DNA from: Deltaproteobacteria bacterium | Lineage (GTDB): Bacteria; Desulfobacterota; Desulfobaccia; Desulfobaccales; 0-14-0-80-60-11 | Direction of reading: 5' to 3' | NCBI GenBank assembly: GCA_030018495.1 | Contig: JASEFS010000021.1 | Coordinates: 1 to 60,727 of the forward strand | DNA: 60,727 nucleotides | In this document: positions 52,909-60,727 of the stretch, one piece after another | How positions within the stretch are numbered: position 1 is the first letter of the stretch | Layout: every line of letters begins with the position of its first letter | Notes under the pieces: model-generated | Databases searched by the model: none | Told to the model about the DNA's origin: nothing | The model's input: the letters and a program-made list of their open reading frames with translations, nothing else | Program-made: the position numbers and the translations under genes

Positions 52909-54875
52909 CACCTCTTGAGCTGGCTGTGCTGTTTCTTATCGTCCTGGCCCTTTCGGCGGCAGGCACGGGAGGTGTCCGGTATCTGGCGAAAAAAGCCGGA
53001 TGGATGGCCCTGCCGCGCCCCGACCGCTGGCATAAAAAACCCACAGCCCTGCACGGGGGGGTGGGATTTTGCCCCGTCTTCCTCCTCGGCGCGTTATTCG
53101 TGTTGGGAAAAAGATTTTACGCTTCGCCTTTTGACGGGATATACCCTCCGGTTTTTTCAGCAGAAGTAAGACTCGCTCTGGCCATGCTGCTGGGCTCCTT
53201 ATTCATGTTTGGCTTCGGCTTTTTTGATGACTTGAAGAATTTTAGACCGAGAGTCAAGCTTACGGCCCAAATCATGGTCGCCAGCCTGGTTATTTTTGCC
53301 GGAGGCATTTTTCCGGTAACAGGGAACAAGATTTTTGATATTCCGTTTACCTATTTTTGGTATATCGGCATCATCAATGCCGTAAATTTGCTGGACGGCA
53401 TGGATGGCCTGGCTTCCGGCGTCGCCGCCCTGATAATGGCGGCTCTCGTCATAATGGCGATAAATACAAACGGCGCGCTCGCCGACACTCCGGTCATACC
53501 CCTGGGATTGATATTTATCGCGTCTCTTTTGGGATTTTGGCTTCATAATCGGCATCCCGCAGCCATTTTCATGGGAGATTCAGGGAGCCAGTTTATCGGT
53601 TTTGTGCTGGCAACTTTGGCCATGCCTACTGACCTGAATAACTTTTCAGTCCCAAACAATGATTTTATGTTGGCATCCCTGCTGACCCCGGCCATCCCCA
53701 TAACTCTGTTAGCCGTGCCTATCTTTGACACCAGTCTGGTAACTTTGAGCCGCCTTATTAGGAGACAAAGCCCATCTCATGGCGGCACAGATCACTCTTT
53801 TTATCGTTTGATTTATTTAGGCTTGCCCGAGACGCGCACCGTTTGGCTCTTTTATGGCTTGACCGCCGTTAGCGGCATGATTGCCATTACGCTGCAGGAG
53901 TTCCCCCGCCAGGGTCTCCCGATCTTCATGATTTTTTGCTTGTTTTTGCTCTTTTCCGGCATTTATCTGGAAAAAATAGAAGTTCATGATGAGAATAAGG
54001 GGCAAGTCAAACCAGTTCTCCATGCCAATAATTTAAGCGGTTGGCGCGAGGTCTTTACTGTTCTGCTCGATGTGCTGCTCGTCATAATTTGCTTTTATTC
54101 AGCCTATCTCTTGCGCAATGGAGGAGTTCTTTCCCCCTCACAGGAGGAAGCGGTTTTTCAAGCCCTGCCCATTGTAGTCATTTCAAGCCTGTCGGTGCAG
54201 TTTTTGTTCAAAACGTATCATTATCTCTGGCGCATGTTTTCCGTAGCCGACCTCCCTACTTTTTCGGCCTCAGCCTTCGGCTCAGCCTTAATGAGTATGG
54301 CTATGGTGACCTTGACCTGGCGATTCGGCGAGGGTCATTCGCGTTCGGCTTTCATAATTTTCGGGGTGCTGCTTTTATTCACTCAGGTGGGGGCCAGGCT
54401 TGCCTTCAGAATTCTGGATATTTTCTTCCTCTGCAAGTGCAGAAACTCTTCGGCTTCAAAATTAACGGCGGTACTGATTTATGGAGCGGGGAAAGCAGGC
54501 AAGCTGCTTTTTGAAGAAATTTTGGACAACCCCGAAATGAAAGCGTTTTATGTGGCAGGGTTTGCGGATGATGATCCCGACCTGGACAGAAAAATTCTTT
54601 GCGGGGTCACGATTATGCCTCCTGAGGCCTGGTCATCCAAGGCGTGGGACCAACCGCCGGAAATCTGGGTATCGTCCCGATCCATACCCAACCGTCGAAT
54701 AGCTCAATTCCTGAATCAATGGGCTGGAAAAAAGCCAACGGTTAAGCGGCTGTGCTTGCAAATAAACCCCGCTGCCCTTACAATCTCCTCAAGTGCGCCT
54801 GAGCGTAACACGAGGCTGGGACACAAAGATATCGGGGTGCCGTCTTTACAGCCCCAGGCAATGAAGAACAACTAA
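52899..54875 (+). CDS. WecA-like phosphoglycosyl transferase fused to a CapD/WbpM N-terminal half
   Basis: A 658-residue membrane protein. Residues 1-about 345: MraY/WecA-type polyprenyl-phosphate sugar-1-phosphate transferase with DD and NLLDGMDGLASG, FMGDSGSQFIGF and the HGGTDHSFYRL motif. About 360-515: four hydrophobic segments like the membrane part of WbpM/CapD. About 525-600: a Rossmann domain with YGAGKAGKLL as in the CapD CoA-binding-like domain. The catalytic SDR half of WbpM is missing. Likely initiates glycan synthesis. Start GTG 52899. Confidence 0.85.
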   Translation: MVLTPLELAVLFLIVLALSAAGTGGVRYLAKKAGWMALPRPDRWHKKPTALHGGVGFCPVFLLGALFVLGKRFYASPFDGIYPPVFSAEVRLALAMLLGSLFMFGFGFFDDLKNFRPRVKLTAQIMVASLVIFAGGIFPVTGNKIFDIPFTYFWYIGIINAVNLLDGMDGLASGVAALIMAALVIMAINTNGALADTPVIPLGLIFIASLLGFWLHNRHPAAIFMGDSGSQFIGFVLATLAMPTDLNNFSVPNNDFMLASLLTPAIPITLLAVPIFDTSLVTLSRLIRRQSPSHGGTDHSFYRLIYLGLPETRTVWLFYGLTAVSGMIAITLQEFPRQGLPIFMIFCLFLLFSGIYLEKIEVHDENKGQVKPVLHANNLSGWREVFTVLLDVLLVIICFYSAYLLRNGGVLSPSQEEAVFQALPIVVISSLSVQFLFKTYHYLWRMFSVADLPTFSASAFGSALMSMAMVTLTWRFGEGHSRSAFIIFGVLLLFTQVGARLAFRILDIFFLCKCRNSSASKLTAVLIYGAGKAGKLLFEEILDNPEMKAFYVAGFADDDPDLDRKILCGVTIMPPEAWSSKAWDQPPEIWVSSRSIPNRRIAQFLNQWAGKKPTVKRLCLQINPAALTISSSAPERNTRLGHKDIGVPSLQPQAMKNN

Positions 54876-54892
54876 CGGCTGCCGGATAAACA

Positions 54893-56209
54893 ATGGATTT
54901 AATGGCCAAAATCAAGAATAAGGAAGCCCTGGTGGGCATCATCGGCCTGGGTTACGTGGGCCTGCCCCTGGTGCTGCGTTTCGGTGAAGTGGGCTTTCCG
55001 GTGCTGGGTTTTGATAGCGACCCCCGCAAGGTGGAAATGCTCAACCGGGGCGAATCCTACATCAAGCACATTTCCGCGGCCAAATTGACCGAATTGGTGA
55101 GACCCCAAGAGGATCAGCCCCGATTTGCCGCCACTCACGACATGGGCCGATTGGGGGAGCCCGACGTTCTTATCATCTGCGTCCCTACCCCCTTAACTCC
55201 CAGACGTGAACCGGACTTGCGGCACGTGGAGAGCACCACCCGGCTCATTGCCGCCACCCTGCGGCCGGGACAGCTGATTTCCCTGGAGTCAACTACCTAT
55301 CCAGGCACCACCGCAGAGTTGGTGCTGCCCGTTTTGGCCGAAAAATTGACGGTCGGCCGGGATTTTTACCTGGTGTTTTCGCCGGAGCGGGAAGATCCGG
55401 GGAACCCTGATTTTGACGTGAAGTCCATCCCCAAAGTGGTGGGCGGCATCACTCCGGCCTGCCTGGAGCTTGGCGCGGCTCTTTACGCCCAGGTGGTGAA
55501 TCAGGTGGTGACGGTCTCATCCACTCAGGCCGCGGAAATGAGCAAGCTTTTGGAGAATATCTACCGGGCGGTCAATATAGCCCTGATAAACGAGCTTAAA
55601 ATCCTTTGCCTGCGCATGGGACTGGACATCTTTGAGATCATCGAGGCCTCCAAGACCAAGCCTTTCGGCTTCCAGCCCTTTTATCCCGGGCCCGGCTTGG
55701 GCGGCCACTGCATTCCCATAGACCCGTTCTACCTGACCTGGAAGGCCAGGGAATACGACTTCTCCACCCGCTTCATCGAACTGGCCGGAGAAATCAACAC
55801 CAGCATGCCGTACTTCGTGGTGGACCGGGCCGCCGAAGCCTTGAATTCGCAGGGCAAGCCCCTGAAGAATTCCCGGATTCTCGTTTTGGGCATTGCTTAT
55901 AAAAAGGACGTGGACGACAACCGGGAATCCCCGGCAGTGAAAATCATCGACATCCTGAAGCAAAGAGGGGCCGCGGTGAGCTACCATGACCCCCACATCC
56001 CCCGCTGTTCCGGCATGCGCCACTATCCCGACCTGGACATGAAGTCCGTTCCCCTCACCGACGAGACCTTAAGCCAGGCGGATCTGGTACTGCTGGTGAC
56101 CGACCATTCGGATTACGACCTCGACCTGATCGCTTCCCGGGCGCGCCTCATTTTAGATACGAGAAACGCTTTCAAAGGGCATAAAGCCAGTCATATCTTT
56201 AAAGCTTAG
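54893..56209 (+). CDS. Nucleotide sugar dehydrogenase (UDP-sugar 6-dehydrogenase family)
   Basis: A 438-residue NAD-dependent enzyme. N-terminal GIIGLGYVGLPLVL, VPTPL, and catalytic Cys in GPGLGGHCIPIDPFY; the C-terminal domain ends with LILDTRN. Family members make UDP-GlcA or UDP-GlcNAcA/ManNAcA; the GHCIPIDPF form resembles the N-acetylhexosamine group (WbpA/WecC), an inference. Last gene of the cluster. Confidence 0.9.
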   Translation: MDLMAKIKNKEALVGIIGLGYVGLPLVLRFGEVGFPVLGFDSDPRKVEMLNRGESYIKHISAAKLTELVRPQEDQPRFAATHDMGRLGEPDVLIICVPTPLTPRREPDLRHVESTTRLIAATLRPGQLISLESTTYPGTTAELVLPVLAEKLTVGRDFYLVFSPEREDPGNPDFDVKSIPKVVGGITPACLELGAALYAQVVNQVVTVSSTQAAEMSKLLENIYRAVNIALINELKILCLRMGLDIFEIIEASKTKPFGFQPFYPGPGLGGHCIPIDPFYLTWKAREYDFSTRFIELAGEINTSMPYFVVDRAAEALNSQGKPLKNSRILVLGIAYKKDVDDNRESPAVKIIDILKQRGAAVSYHDPHIPRCSGMRHYPDLDMKSVPLTDETLSQADLVLLVTDHSDYDLDLIASRARLILDTRNAFKGHKASHIFKA

Positions 56210-56365
56210 TACATATTGTTCGACCTTTGCGCCTTGCCGTCTCAGCGAGAGGAAAAATATTTCACGCAAAGGTGCCAGAACGCACAGATGAGGACACCTG
56301 TGCCGCCACCCCTTTTATGAGAAGCTAACGGCTAATGAGCGACTGTCCTGCAAAGCAAGATTTCG

Positions 56366-58054
56366 TCAGCTCAACTCCACCTCAATATTTGGTGATATCT
56401 CCAGCGCCACTTCCAATTTTGCGCCCATTTCAATTTCCACAGTAAGGGGATTGGCCGGCGCATAGGGGCTTAAGGCAATATCCAAGTCCATCTTCCGGTT
56501 AATATCAAGTATATCCCTATAGGTCTGATACCCCGCCTTCTCGATGGTCAGGGTGTGGGGGGTGTGCAGGCCCCTGGTCAAATAGCCCCGGCTCACCATC
56601 TCATCCTCATGGTAAGGCCCGATGCTTTGCTGCCCCACCACCGCCTCGGTAGGCCACAGAACCCGGGAAGTGATTTCCCCGGCATTGAACTTGCCGTTCT
56701 CGTCCGTAAGCCCGGAGGCTACCGTATTTCCCCCCGAGTCCTTGATGGTCACCTGAGCCCCCGCCAAAGGCCCGTTGCCCTGGTCTGAAACCCTCAGAAC
56801 CAGGGTGTTCTTGAAGGTGAAGTGCCCGCCCAACTGCAAGGGGTATTGAAGCAACTGTATCCAGGGCTTGTTGTCCGTCTGCTGGTGGGAGAGGAAAGTG
56901 CCGTCTATGATGGTCCCGACGTATTGAGTGCCCCAACGCAAATCCTGGGTGCTGTGGGTGACGACCGGCTCCCTCACGGTCTTGCCGTCGGCCTTCCAGT
57001 AGCTGAAATTTATGCCGGGAGTCATCGTCACCTTGGGCTTGGACAAGCCCTCCAGGTAAGGGAACAGACCGGCGAACCGGCAGCCTTCAATGGGGATGCC
57101 GGCCCCCTCTGTAAATACCCATTCGCCGTAACCGAAATCACATTCCAGCATTTCCGAGTCGGCGGAGAAGTAAAAGGAAGGAGGATAATAATTGTCTCCC
57201 CAGCCCCCCGTCCTGCCGTCCCAGGTCTCCCCGCCCCGGATGGTTCTCAGGCCGTAGCCCTTGATTTTGCCTAAAATGGTGCTGGCCATGTCGTAAGTGC
57301 CGTGCCCCACGATGGTAAAGAGCCGCCCCATGTGGGCGTCCTTGACGTTGTTCTTGTCCCCGAAAACCAGGGTGGCAAGAGAGGTGGCGGTGAACGTGCC
57401 GTAGATGATGAGAGCGCCGGCATACTTGCTGCGGAAGTAAGCCGTCTGGTTGCTCGTGCCGTTGCTGCCGATGACGATGTTGGCGTGGACGAGCCAGGAA
57501 GTGCTTTCCTGCTTTTCCGAGTTGAAGTTTATCTTGCCGTCAATCAAGGCCGGTCGGATGATGCCCCACCCGCCCGACAAGTCCGCCTGATACAGGTCCC
57601 ACATGGTCACGGGTGAGGCCTCCGTGCCGCCCCACACGAACAGGATGGGCAGCCCCTGCACGAAGTCGGGCATCAAGCCTTTGTAGGCGCTGGCGTTGTC
57701 ATAGACATAGGGCAGGCTCAGGGGCTTCCAGATATAGCCGTTGGCGTTGGACAGGCAGACAAGCTCCTTGTCTCCGAAGTTGTTGGCGGTGCTCACCAGC
57801 ACGTAATAGCGGTTGGCCCCGCTCACCGGATCGCAGTTTAGCTGCACCTTCTTATTTACGTCCGTGGTGGTCACTTGCACGGTGGCCGACCTGGGGGAGA
57901 GGGCGTGACAGCGGCAAGTGCCTGACTCGAAGTATTTCCCGGCCACGATTTTGAAGTAATACGTGGTGTTGGGTGCAAGATTGCCGCCTTCCAACAAAGT
58001 CGCTTGCACGTTCTGAGGCTGGGCCAGGGTGAGCAAGCTGAAAGAGCCGGGCAT
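56366..58054 (-). CDS. Phage-tail-like or secreted structural protein, unknown
   Basis: A 562-residue protein not assigned to a family. N-terminal FN3-like region (NTTYYFKIVAGKYF), central beta-rich Gly/Asn/Thr segments and a C-terminal carboxypeptidase-regulatory-like domain (AGAQVTIKDSGGNTVASGL). The ATG overlaps the stop of the preceding gene (TAATG), so the two are coupled. It reads like a tail-fibre or adhesive cell-surface protein. No signal peptide is visible. Confidence 0.6.
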   Translation of the reverse strand: MPGSFSLLTLAQPQNVQATLLEGGNLAPNTTYYFKIVAGKYFESGTCRCHALSPRSATVQVTTTDVNKKVQLNCDPVSGANRYYVLVSTANNFGDKELVCLSNANGYIWKPLSLPYVYDNASAYKGLMPDFVQGLPILFVWGGTEASPVTMWDLYQADLSGGWGIIRPALIDGKINFNSEKQESTSWLVHANIVIGSNGTSNQTAYFRSKYAGALIIYGTFTATSLATLVFGDKNNVKDAHMGRLFTIVGHGTYDMASTILGKIKGYGLRTIRGGETWDGRTGGWGDNYYPPSFYFSADSEMLECDFGYGEWVFTEGAGIPIEGCRFAGLFPYLEGLSKPKVTMTPGINFSYWKADGKTVREPVVTHSTQDLRWGTQYVGTIIDGTFLSHQQTDNKPWIQLLQYPLQLGGHFTFKNTLVLRVSDQGNGPLAGAQVTIKDSGGNTVASGLTDENGKFNAGEITSRVLWPTEAVVGQQSIGPYHEDEMVSRGYLTRGLHTPHTLTIEKAGYQTYRDILDINRKMDLDIALSPYAPANPLTVEIEMGAKLEVALEISPNIEVELS

Positions 58055-58548
58055 TATATACTCTCCAGTTCCGCCAGTTCTTCCCGCCGCCTGAGCAGGT
58101 CGGCCTGGACCTGTTCAGCCCCGCTTACGATTGAAGCATGGCTGTTCCAGAACGCGAGAGTATCCATATCGGGCATGGTCTTGGGTTTAGGAAGGGAATT
58201 TAGCTGCACGGCAAGTCGGGCCGCTTGCGCCTGTTTTTGCGTTTTAAAAGCTTCCCATTCTTCACCGGCCCAGGCCTGTAGGGGATTTTGGGCCAGAAGC
58301 AACCGGGAGCCGTCGGCCAGGCGCAAAATACCGCCGTTTAAAGCGTGGATATGCCGGTCGCCGTTGATGAAAAAATCCCATTCCTTCGGCGGCGTTTCTT
58401 CAGCGGCCCGGCGCACAGCCGCCTTGATGAGGTTTTTTTGGGCCGCGGTCAATTGTCCTGAAGCGTCAATCTGCGCCTCCAGCAAAATAAAAATGCGCCG
58501 GAGCCATTCTTTTACCAAGCTTAAGCGGACTTCGTTAGTGATATTCAT
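58054..58548 (-). CDS. Hypothetical protein, phage-module-like
   Basis: A 164-residue soluble helical protein. No family recognised. The tight coupling to the larger protein and lack of signal peptide suggest a virion or tail assembly role. Start ATG 58548 with GGAG. Confidence 0.6.
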   Translation of the reverse strand: MNITNEVRLSLVKEWLRRIFILLEAQIDASGQLTAAQKNLIKAAVRRAAEETPPKEWDFFINGDRHIHALNGGILRLADGSRLLLAQNPLQAWAGEEWEAFKTQKQAQAARLAVQLNSLPKPKTMPDMDTLAFWNSHASIVSGAEQVQADLLRRREELAELESI

Positions 58549-58552
58549 GGCA

Positions 58553-58822
58553 ACTCCATTCGGTTTTATTCTATTTTTGCCAAACTGCCCGGCTGAACCC
58601 CCGCTGCCTGACTTGCTTCCGCCTCCTTTTGCTGGAGATCCCGGTGGAAATCCGAAAGTTGCAAGGCAGCGTCTCCTCCGCTTCCTTAGGAGAAATGCTT
58701 ATAGTTAAATCCCGAAATCCTCCAGCACATCTGCTAACACTGGCACAAAAGCTGAACCGGCTCCGGCGCCGGCTTCTTGTTGCGGCAAAAAAAAAAATAG
58801 CCCGCATAATCAAAATGATCAT
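58553..58822 (-). pseudogene. Possible decayed small phage gene(s)
   Basis: Protein-like sequence changes frame along this stretch: MIILIMRAIFFF, then after an 11-T run LPQQEAGAGAGSAFVPVLAD in the +1 frame, then LTISISPKEAEETLP in the first frame, then LQLSDFHRDLQQKEAEAS in a third, ending at TAA just before the 164-residue gene. That fits a frameshifted gene in the same phage-like module. Confidence 0.35.
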
Positions 58823-58957
58823 GCCGAATTAATCATTTCGTTTATAGATTTTCCCTCTAATCTATTCTAAGGCTAGTCTGGTCAAGTCACTTGATTAAAG
58901 CCCGGCCTGAAGGTCGGGCGATAAAAAAAATCAGGCCGCCGAAACCGGCCCCTCCGA
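58823..58957. other. Intergenic with hairpin, no gene seen
   Basis: Contains GCCCGGCC-TGAA-GGTCGGGC (58899-58918) followed by a run of A, a terminator-like or dispersed hairpin. Confidence 0.5.
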
Positions 58958-59203
58958 ATGATTATGGTTAACCAGATAACTCCTGATGTGCCCTACTCCG
59001 AAGATTCAAATCTCTTTTGTCCGGTCGCGGAAACAGAGGTGGAGGTCTCCATTGACTGGTTCCCTTATTCTGTCGGCTTTGAGGATCCCATCGGATTCAG
59101 GTGTAGCGGGCAGTCGTTGTGCGGGATAGAAAATTGTCTCGGCAATACGGAATGCCCCTATGACTACTACCGGCGCAGGTTACGTCGACGCAGGTGGCTG
59201 TGA
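58958..59203 (+). CDS. Small Cys-rich protein, unknown
   Basis: An 81-residue ORF with CP, CSGQSLCG, CLGNTECP and a C-terminal basic tail RRRLRRRRWL. The five to six cysteines suggest a small metal-binding protein. No ribosome-binding site is obvious before ATG 58958 or 58964, so start and reality are uncertain. No family recognised. Confidence 0.5.
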   Translation: MIMVNQITPDVPYSEDSNLFCPVAETEVEVSIDWFPYSVGFEDPIGFRCSGQSLCGIENCLGNTECPYDYYRRRLRRRRWL

Positions 59204-59340
59204 AGGCGTAATTTCGCCAAAGCCGCATTCGGGACGGCGAGAGAGGCGGCCCCGCGACCGGGGAGCCGCTCCATAGCGCCTTCCCTTTGGCGAAGTCACT
59301 GGTGGAGGCGGAGGAAGCCGTTCCGTGGCGTAATATAGAT
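59204..59340. other. Structured inverted-repeat region
   Basis: Outer 10-bp arms TTCGCCAAAG (59213-59222) and CTTTGGCGAA (59285-59294) enclose a GC-rich inner stem (GCGGC-CCCG...CGGG-GAGCCGC). GGCGTAAT occurs on both sides (59205, 59327). It could be a structured RNA, a bidirectional terminator or a dispersed repeat. Confidence 0.5.
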
Positions 59341-59344
59341 TCTT

Positions 59345-59497
59345 TTAAAATCCTTCCCGCTCAGGCCGGCAGCGATATTTTGTGTTGACCTGTTTGAGAA
59401 AAAGCTCTTTCATGGCATCCATGAAGGAACTGCCTTGAATATCTTCCGTTTTGCCGCAACTGCCGCATCTGATTATTTGCTTAAATTCGGCAGCACA
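59345..59497 (-). CDS. Zinc-ribbon-like small ORF without normal start
   Basis: About 50 residues with IIRCGSCGK and, later, YRCRPE; protein-like with a CxxC pair. The frame has no ATG, GTG or TTG after the upstream TGA (59498-59500), so it may be a decayed gene or use a rare start. Confidence 0.35.
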   Translation of the reverse strand, partial: CAAEFKQIIRCGSCGKTEDIQGSSFMDAMKELFLKQVNTKYRCRPEREGF

Positions 59498-59786
59498 TCA
59501 GGGGCGGGTGACTTGAATTATGCAAATCTGCCGCTGGTTATGTAGGCGGCCAGAGTACTTTCCTCTAAACATTATTGTCATTTGTGCGGATTGATTCTTT
59601 ATTTTTTTTGAGCTAATTAAAAAGAAACCGCTCTACCAAGATCCGTTCCCTTCCCCAACGCCGAACCCTCTCCCCCCTCTGCAGGGTTCGGCGTTCTCTT
59701 TATGAACTCTGTCCCTGCTATTGATGAAAGTGTTTTTTCTTGTTGCGCCAAAACCATGCAAAGATTTCCGGTTGACGCTTTCGATA
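59498..59786. other. Intergenic stretch, hairpin near 59643-59697
   Basis: GAACCCT...AGGGTTC and ACGCCGAAC...GTTCGGCGT arms pair across a short gap (about 59657-59695), a candidate terminator or dispersed repeat. No gene seen. Confidence 0.5.
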
Positions 59787-60497
59787 TCAGTCAGACACCC
59801 GATACTGCCAATAAGAGTGGTCTCTGTAGTAAAACCTGTCGTTATACAGGTTGAACACGGTTTTGAGCCAGAGCCAGCCCAGCCGGCTGTAACCCATGTG
59901 CCGGAAGCGGCGGTTAGGGGCAAGGACCGCGCCGGGGACATGGCCGAAACGGTTTCTGGGCAACTGTTTGGTAAGAAACACATCTTCGGCATAGAGAATT
60001 CTGGCATCAAATCCCCCCAGCTCCAGGAATTTTTGTCTTTCAAACAGGAGAAACATGCCGGTCCCGAAACCCATCAGCCGGGCGGTGGTATTCAAAGTAA
60101 AATAGAAGGCTTGGTCAAGGAAAATACCGGTCTTGCAAAGGATGTTGGTGGTGGCGGCATGCCAGCCGTAGTGTTTAAGATAAGCCAGGGTCCTTCTTAT
60201 CATTGTCCGCCGGACAAAAATGTCCGCATCGATAAAAAGAATATACGGGGTAGTGGCCAAATGGGCGCCGTTGTTGCGCCCGACGCTCGGTGTGCCCCCC
60301 GGGATGACCTCCAGGTCAAGCCTGCCTTTGAAAGATTCAGCCAGACGGCGGGTGCCATCGGTGCTGCCGGCGTCGGCCACCAGGACCCTGGTGGCCGCCA
60401 TGCAGGGATAATCCTGGTCTATCAGGGAATTTAGGAGAGTGCCGAGATATTTCTCCTCATTCTTGGTCGGTATTATGATGGTCAGTTCCTTCTGCAT
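59787..60497 (-). CDS. Family-2 glycosyltransferase
   Basis: A 236-residue GT-A enzyme starting MQKELTIIIPTKNEEKYLG; DAGSTDGT, the DADIF metal motif and EDVFLTKQLP follow. No transmembrane helices beyond a C-terminal hydrophobic patch. I chose ATG 60497 because GGAGA lies 8 nt upstream; ATG 60533 is possible. It is opposite in strand to the polysaccharide cluster and may add a side sugar. Confidence 0.85.
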   Translation of the reverse strand: MQKELTIIIPTKNEEKYLGTLLNSLIDQDYPCMAATRVLVADAGSTDGTRRLAESFKGRLDLEVIPGGTPSVGRNNGAHLATTPYILFIDADIFVRRTMIRRTLAYLKHYGWHAATTNILCKTGIFLDQAFYFTLNTTARLMGFGTGMFLLFERQKFLELGGFDARILYAEDVFLTKQLPRNRFGHVPGAVLAPNRRFRHMGYSRLGWLWLKTVFNLYNDRFYYRDHSYWQYRVSD

Positions 60498-60727
60498 TTC
60501 AGGTTTCTCCAAGGTGCTTTTTAATGTTGGCACAGGCCGCAGCTATTTGCAAGAAAGGCAAGCCCTGGCCGCATATCGAAGTAATAATGGACTTCTCAAC
60601 TGTGCCTCATCTGAAGGATTTTTGCCGAAGGAGAAATCAATTGAGGGAGAGCTCTCTTATTAAAATATTCTATATAAATGAAAGGGAATTAAGTAAAATT
60701 TCTTTATAATTTCTTGACTTAAAATTT
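60498..60727. other. Right-edge stretch, no firm gene
   Basis: An AT-rich end with a 61-residue frame on the plus strand (60524-60709) that I cannot support. TTGACT near the edge could be a -35 element of a gene beyond the window. Confidence 0.4.

Noticed and set aside
59205-59334. Known riboswitch (cobalamin, c-di-GMP or Moco)
   Set aside because: I compared the visible motifs with what I know of these classes and found no consensus cores; left as an unassigned structure.
60524-60709. 61-codon frame at the right edge
   Set aside because: No motif, weak ribosome-binding site and low-complexity end; could be real but unsupported.

Overview
The window looks like part of a GC-rich chromosome of an anaerobic Desulfobacterota-type (former Deltaproteobacteria) bacterium. 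The reasons are gene content and order: the def-fmt-DUF116-rsmB cluster, a roughly 1,000-residue PurL without a glutaminase domain, a KorD-type ferredoxin, a NIL-domain ferredoxin, MeaB, phenylacetate-CoA ligase and a soluble diadenylate cyclase. This placement is an inference; there is no rRNA and only one tRNA (Arg-ACG).

Layout. 1-10.2 kb, almost all on the minus strand: a P-type cation ATPase overlapping a small 2[4Fe-4S] ferredoxin; trpE and trpG behind a leader with attenuator architecture; a CDF metal transporter; a PHP phosphoesterase; a bifunctional-nuclease-family protein; miaB. 10.4-21 kb, plus strand: rhomboid protease, inositol monophosphatase, Fsr-like MFS, ComF-like phosphoribosyltransferase, heptose adenylyltransferase, a previously easy-to-miss orphan Flp pilin (57 aa), purL, NIL ferredoxin and a second MFS. 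21-28.9 kb, minus strand: multicopper oxidase, then rsmB / DUF116 / fmt / def, split by a REP-associated transposase (RAYT) with a partial duplication, then a Spy/CpxP-like protein and a small lipoprotein. 29-39 kb: a lactonase-like metallo-hydrolase, two lipoproteins (one with a transglutaminase domain), NAD synthetase, PaaK, TrmO, MeaB, PsiE, a PAS histidine kinase. 38.7-40.1 kb: diadenylate cyclase followed by a tandem universal stress protein. 40.2-42.7 kb: tRNA-Arg, then a lower-GC DUF3800 gene and a secreted glycosidase-like protein (island-like). 43.3-56.2 kb: a ten-gene co-directional cell-surface polysaccharide cluster (SDR epimerase, five family-4 glycosyltransferases, Wzx, Wzy, a WecA-CapD hybrid, UDP-sugar dehydrogenase). 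56.4-58.8 kb: a phage-tail-like pair with a decayed neighbour. 59-60.5 kb: small Cys-rich ORFs and a family-2 glycosyltransferase.

The intergenic DNA is unusually rich in repeats. The most striking are arrays with an exact 7-nt period whose unit sequence drifts along the array while the phase is kept; several begin in or directly beside stop codons. There are also four near-identical REP palindromes associated with the RAYT gene, a two-hairpin element present in opposite orientations, and tandem-hairpin elements built on GATGAATC-like centres.

Items most worth a second look: the phase-locked heptamer arrays, the RAYT insertion with its oddly mosaic duplication, the trp attenuator whose tryptophan-codon frame has no ordinary start codon, the diadenylate cyclase/USP pair, the WecA-CapD hybrid and the sharp composition break inside wzy.
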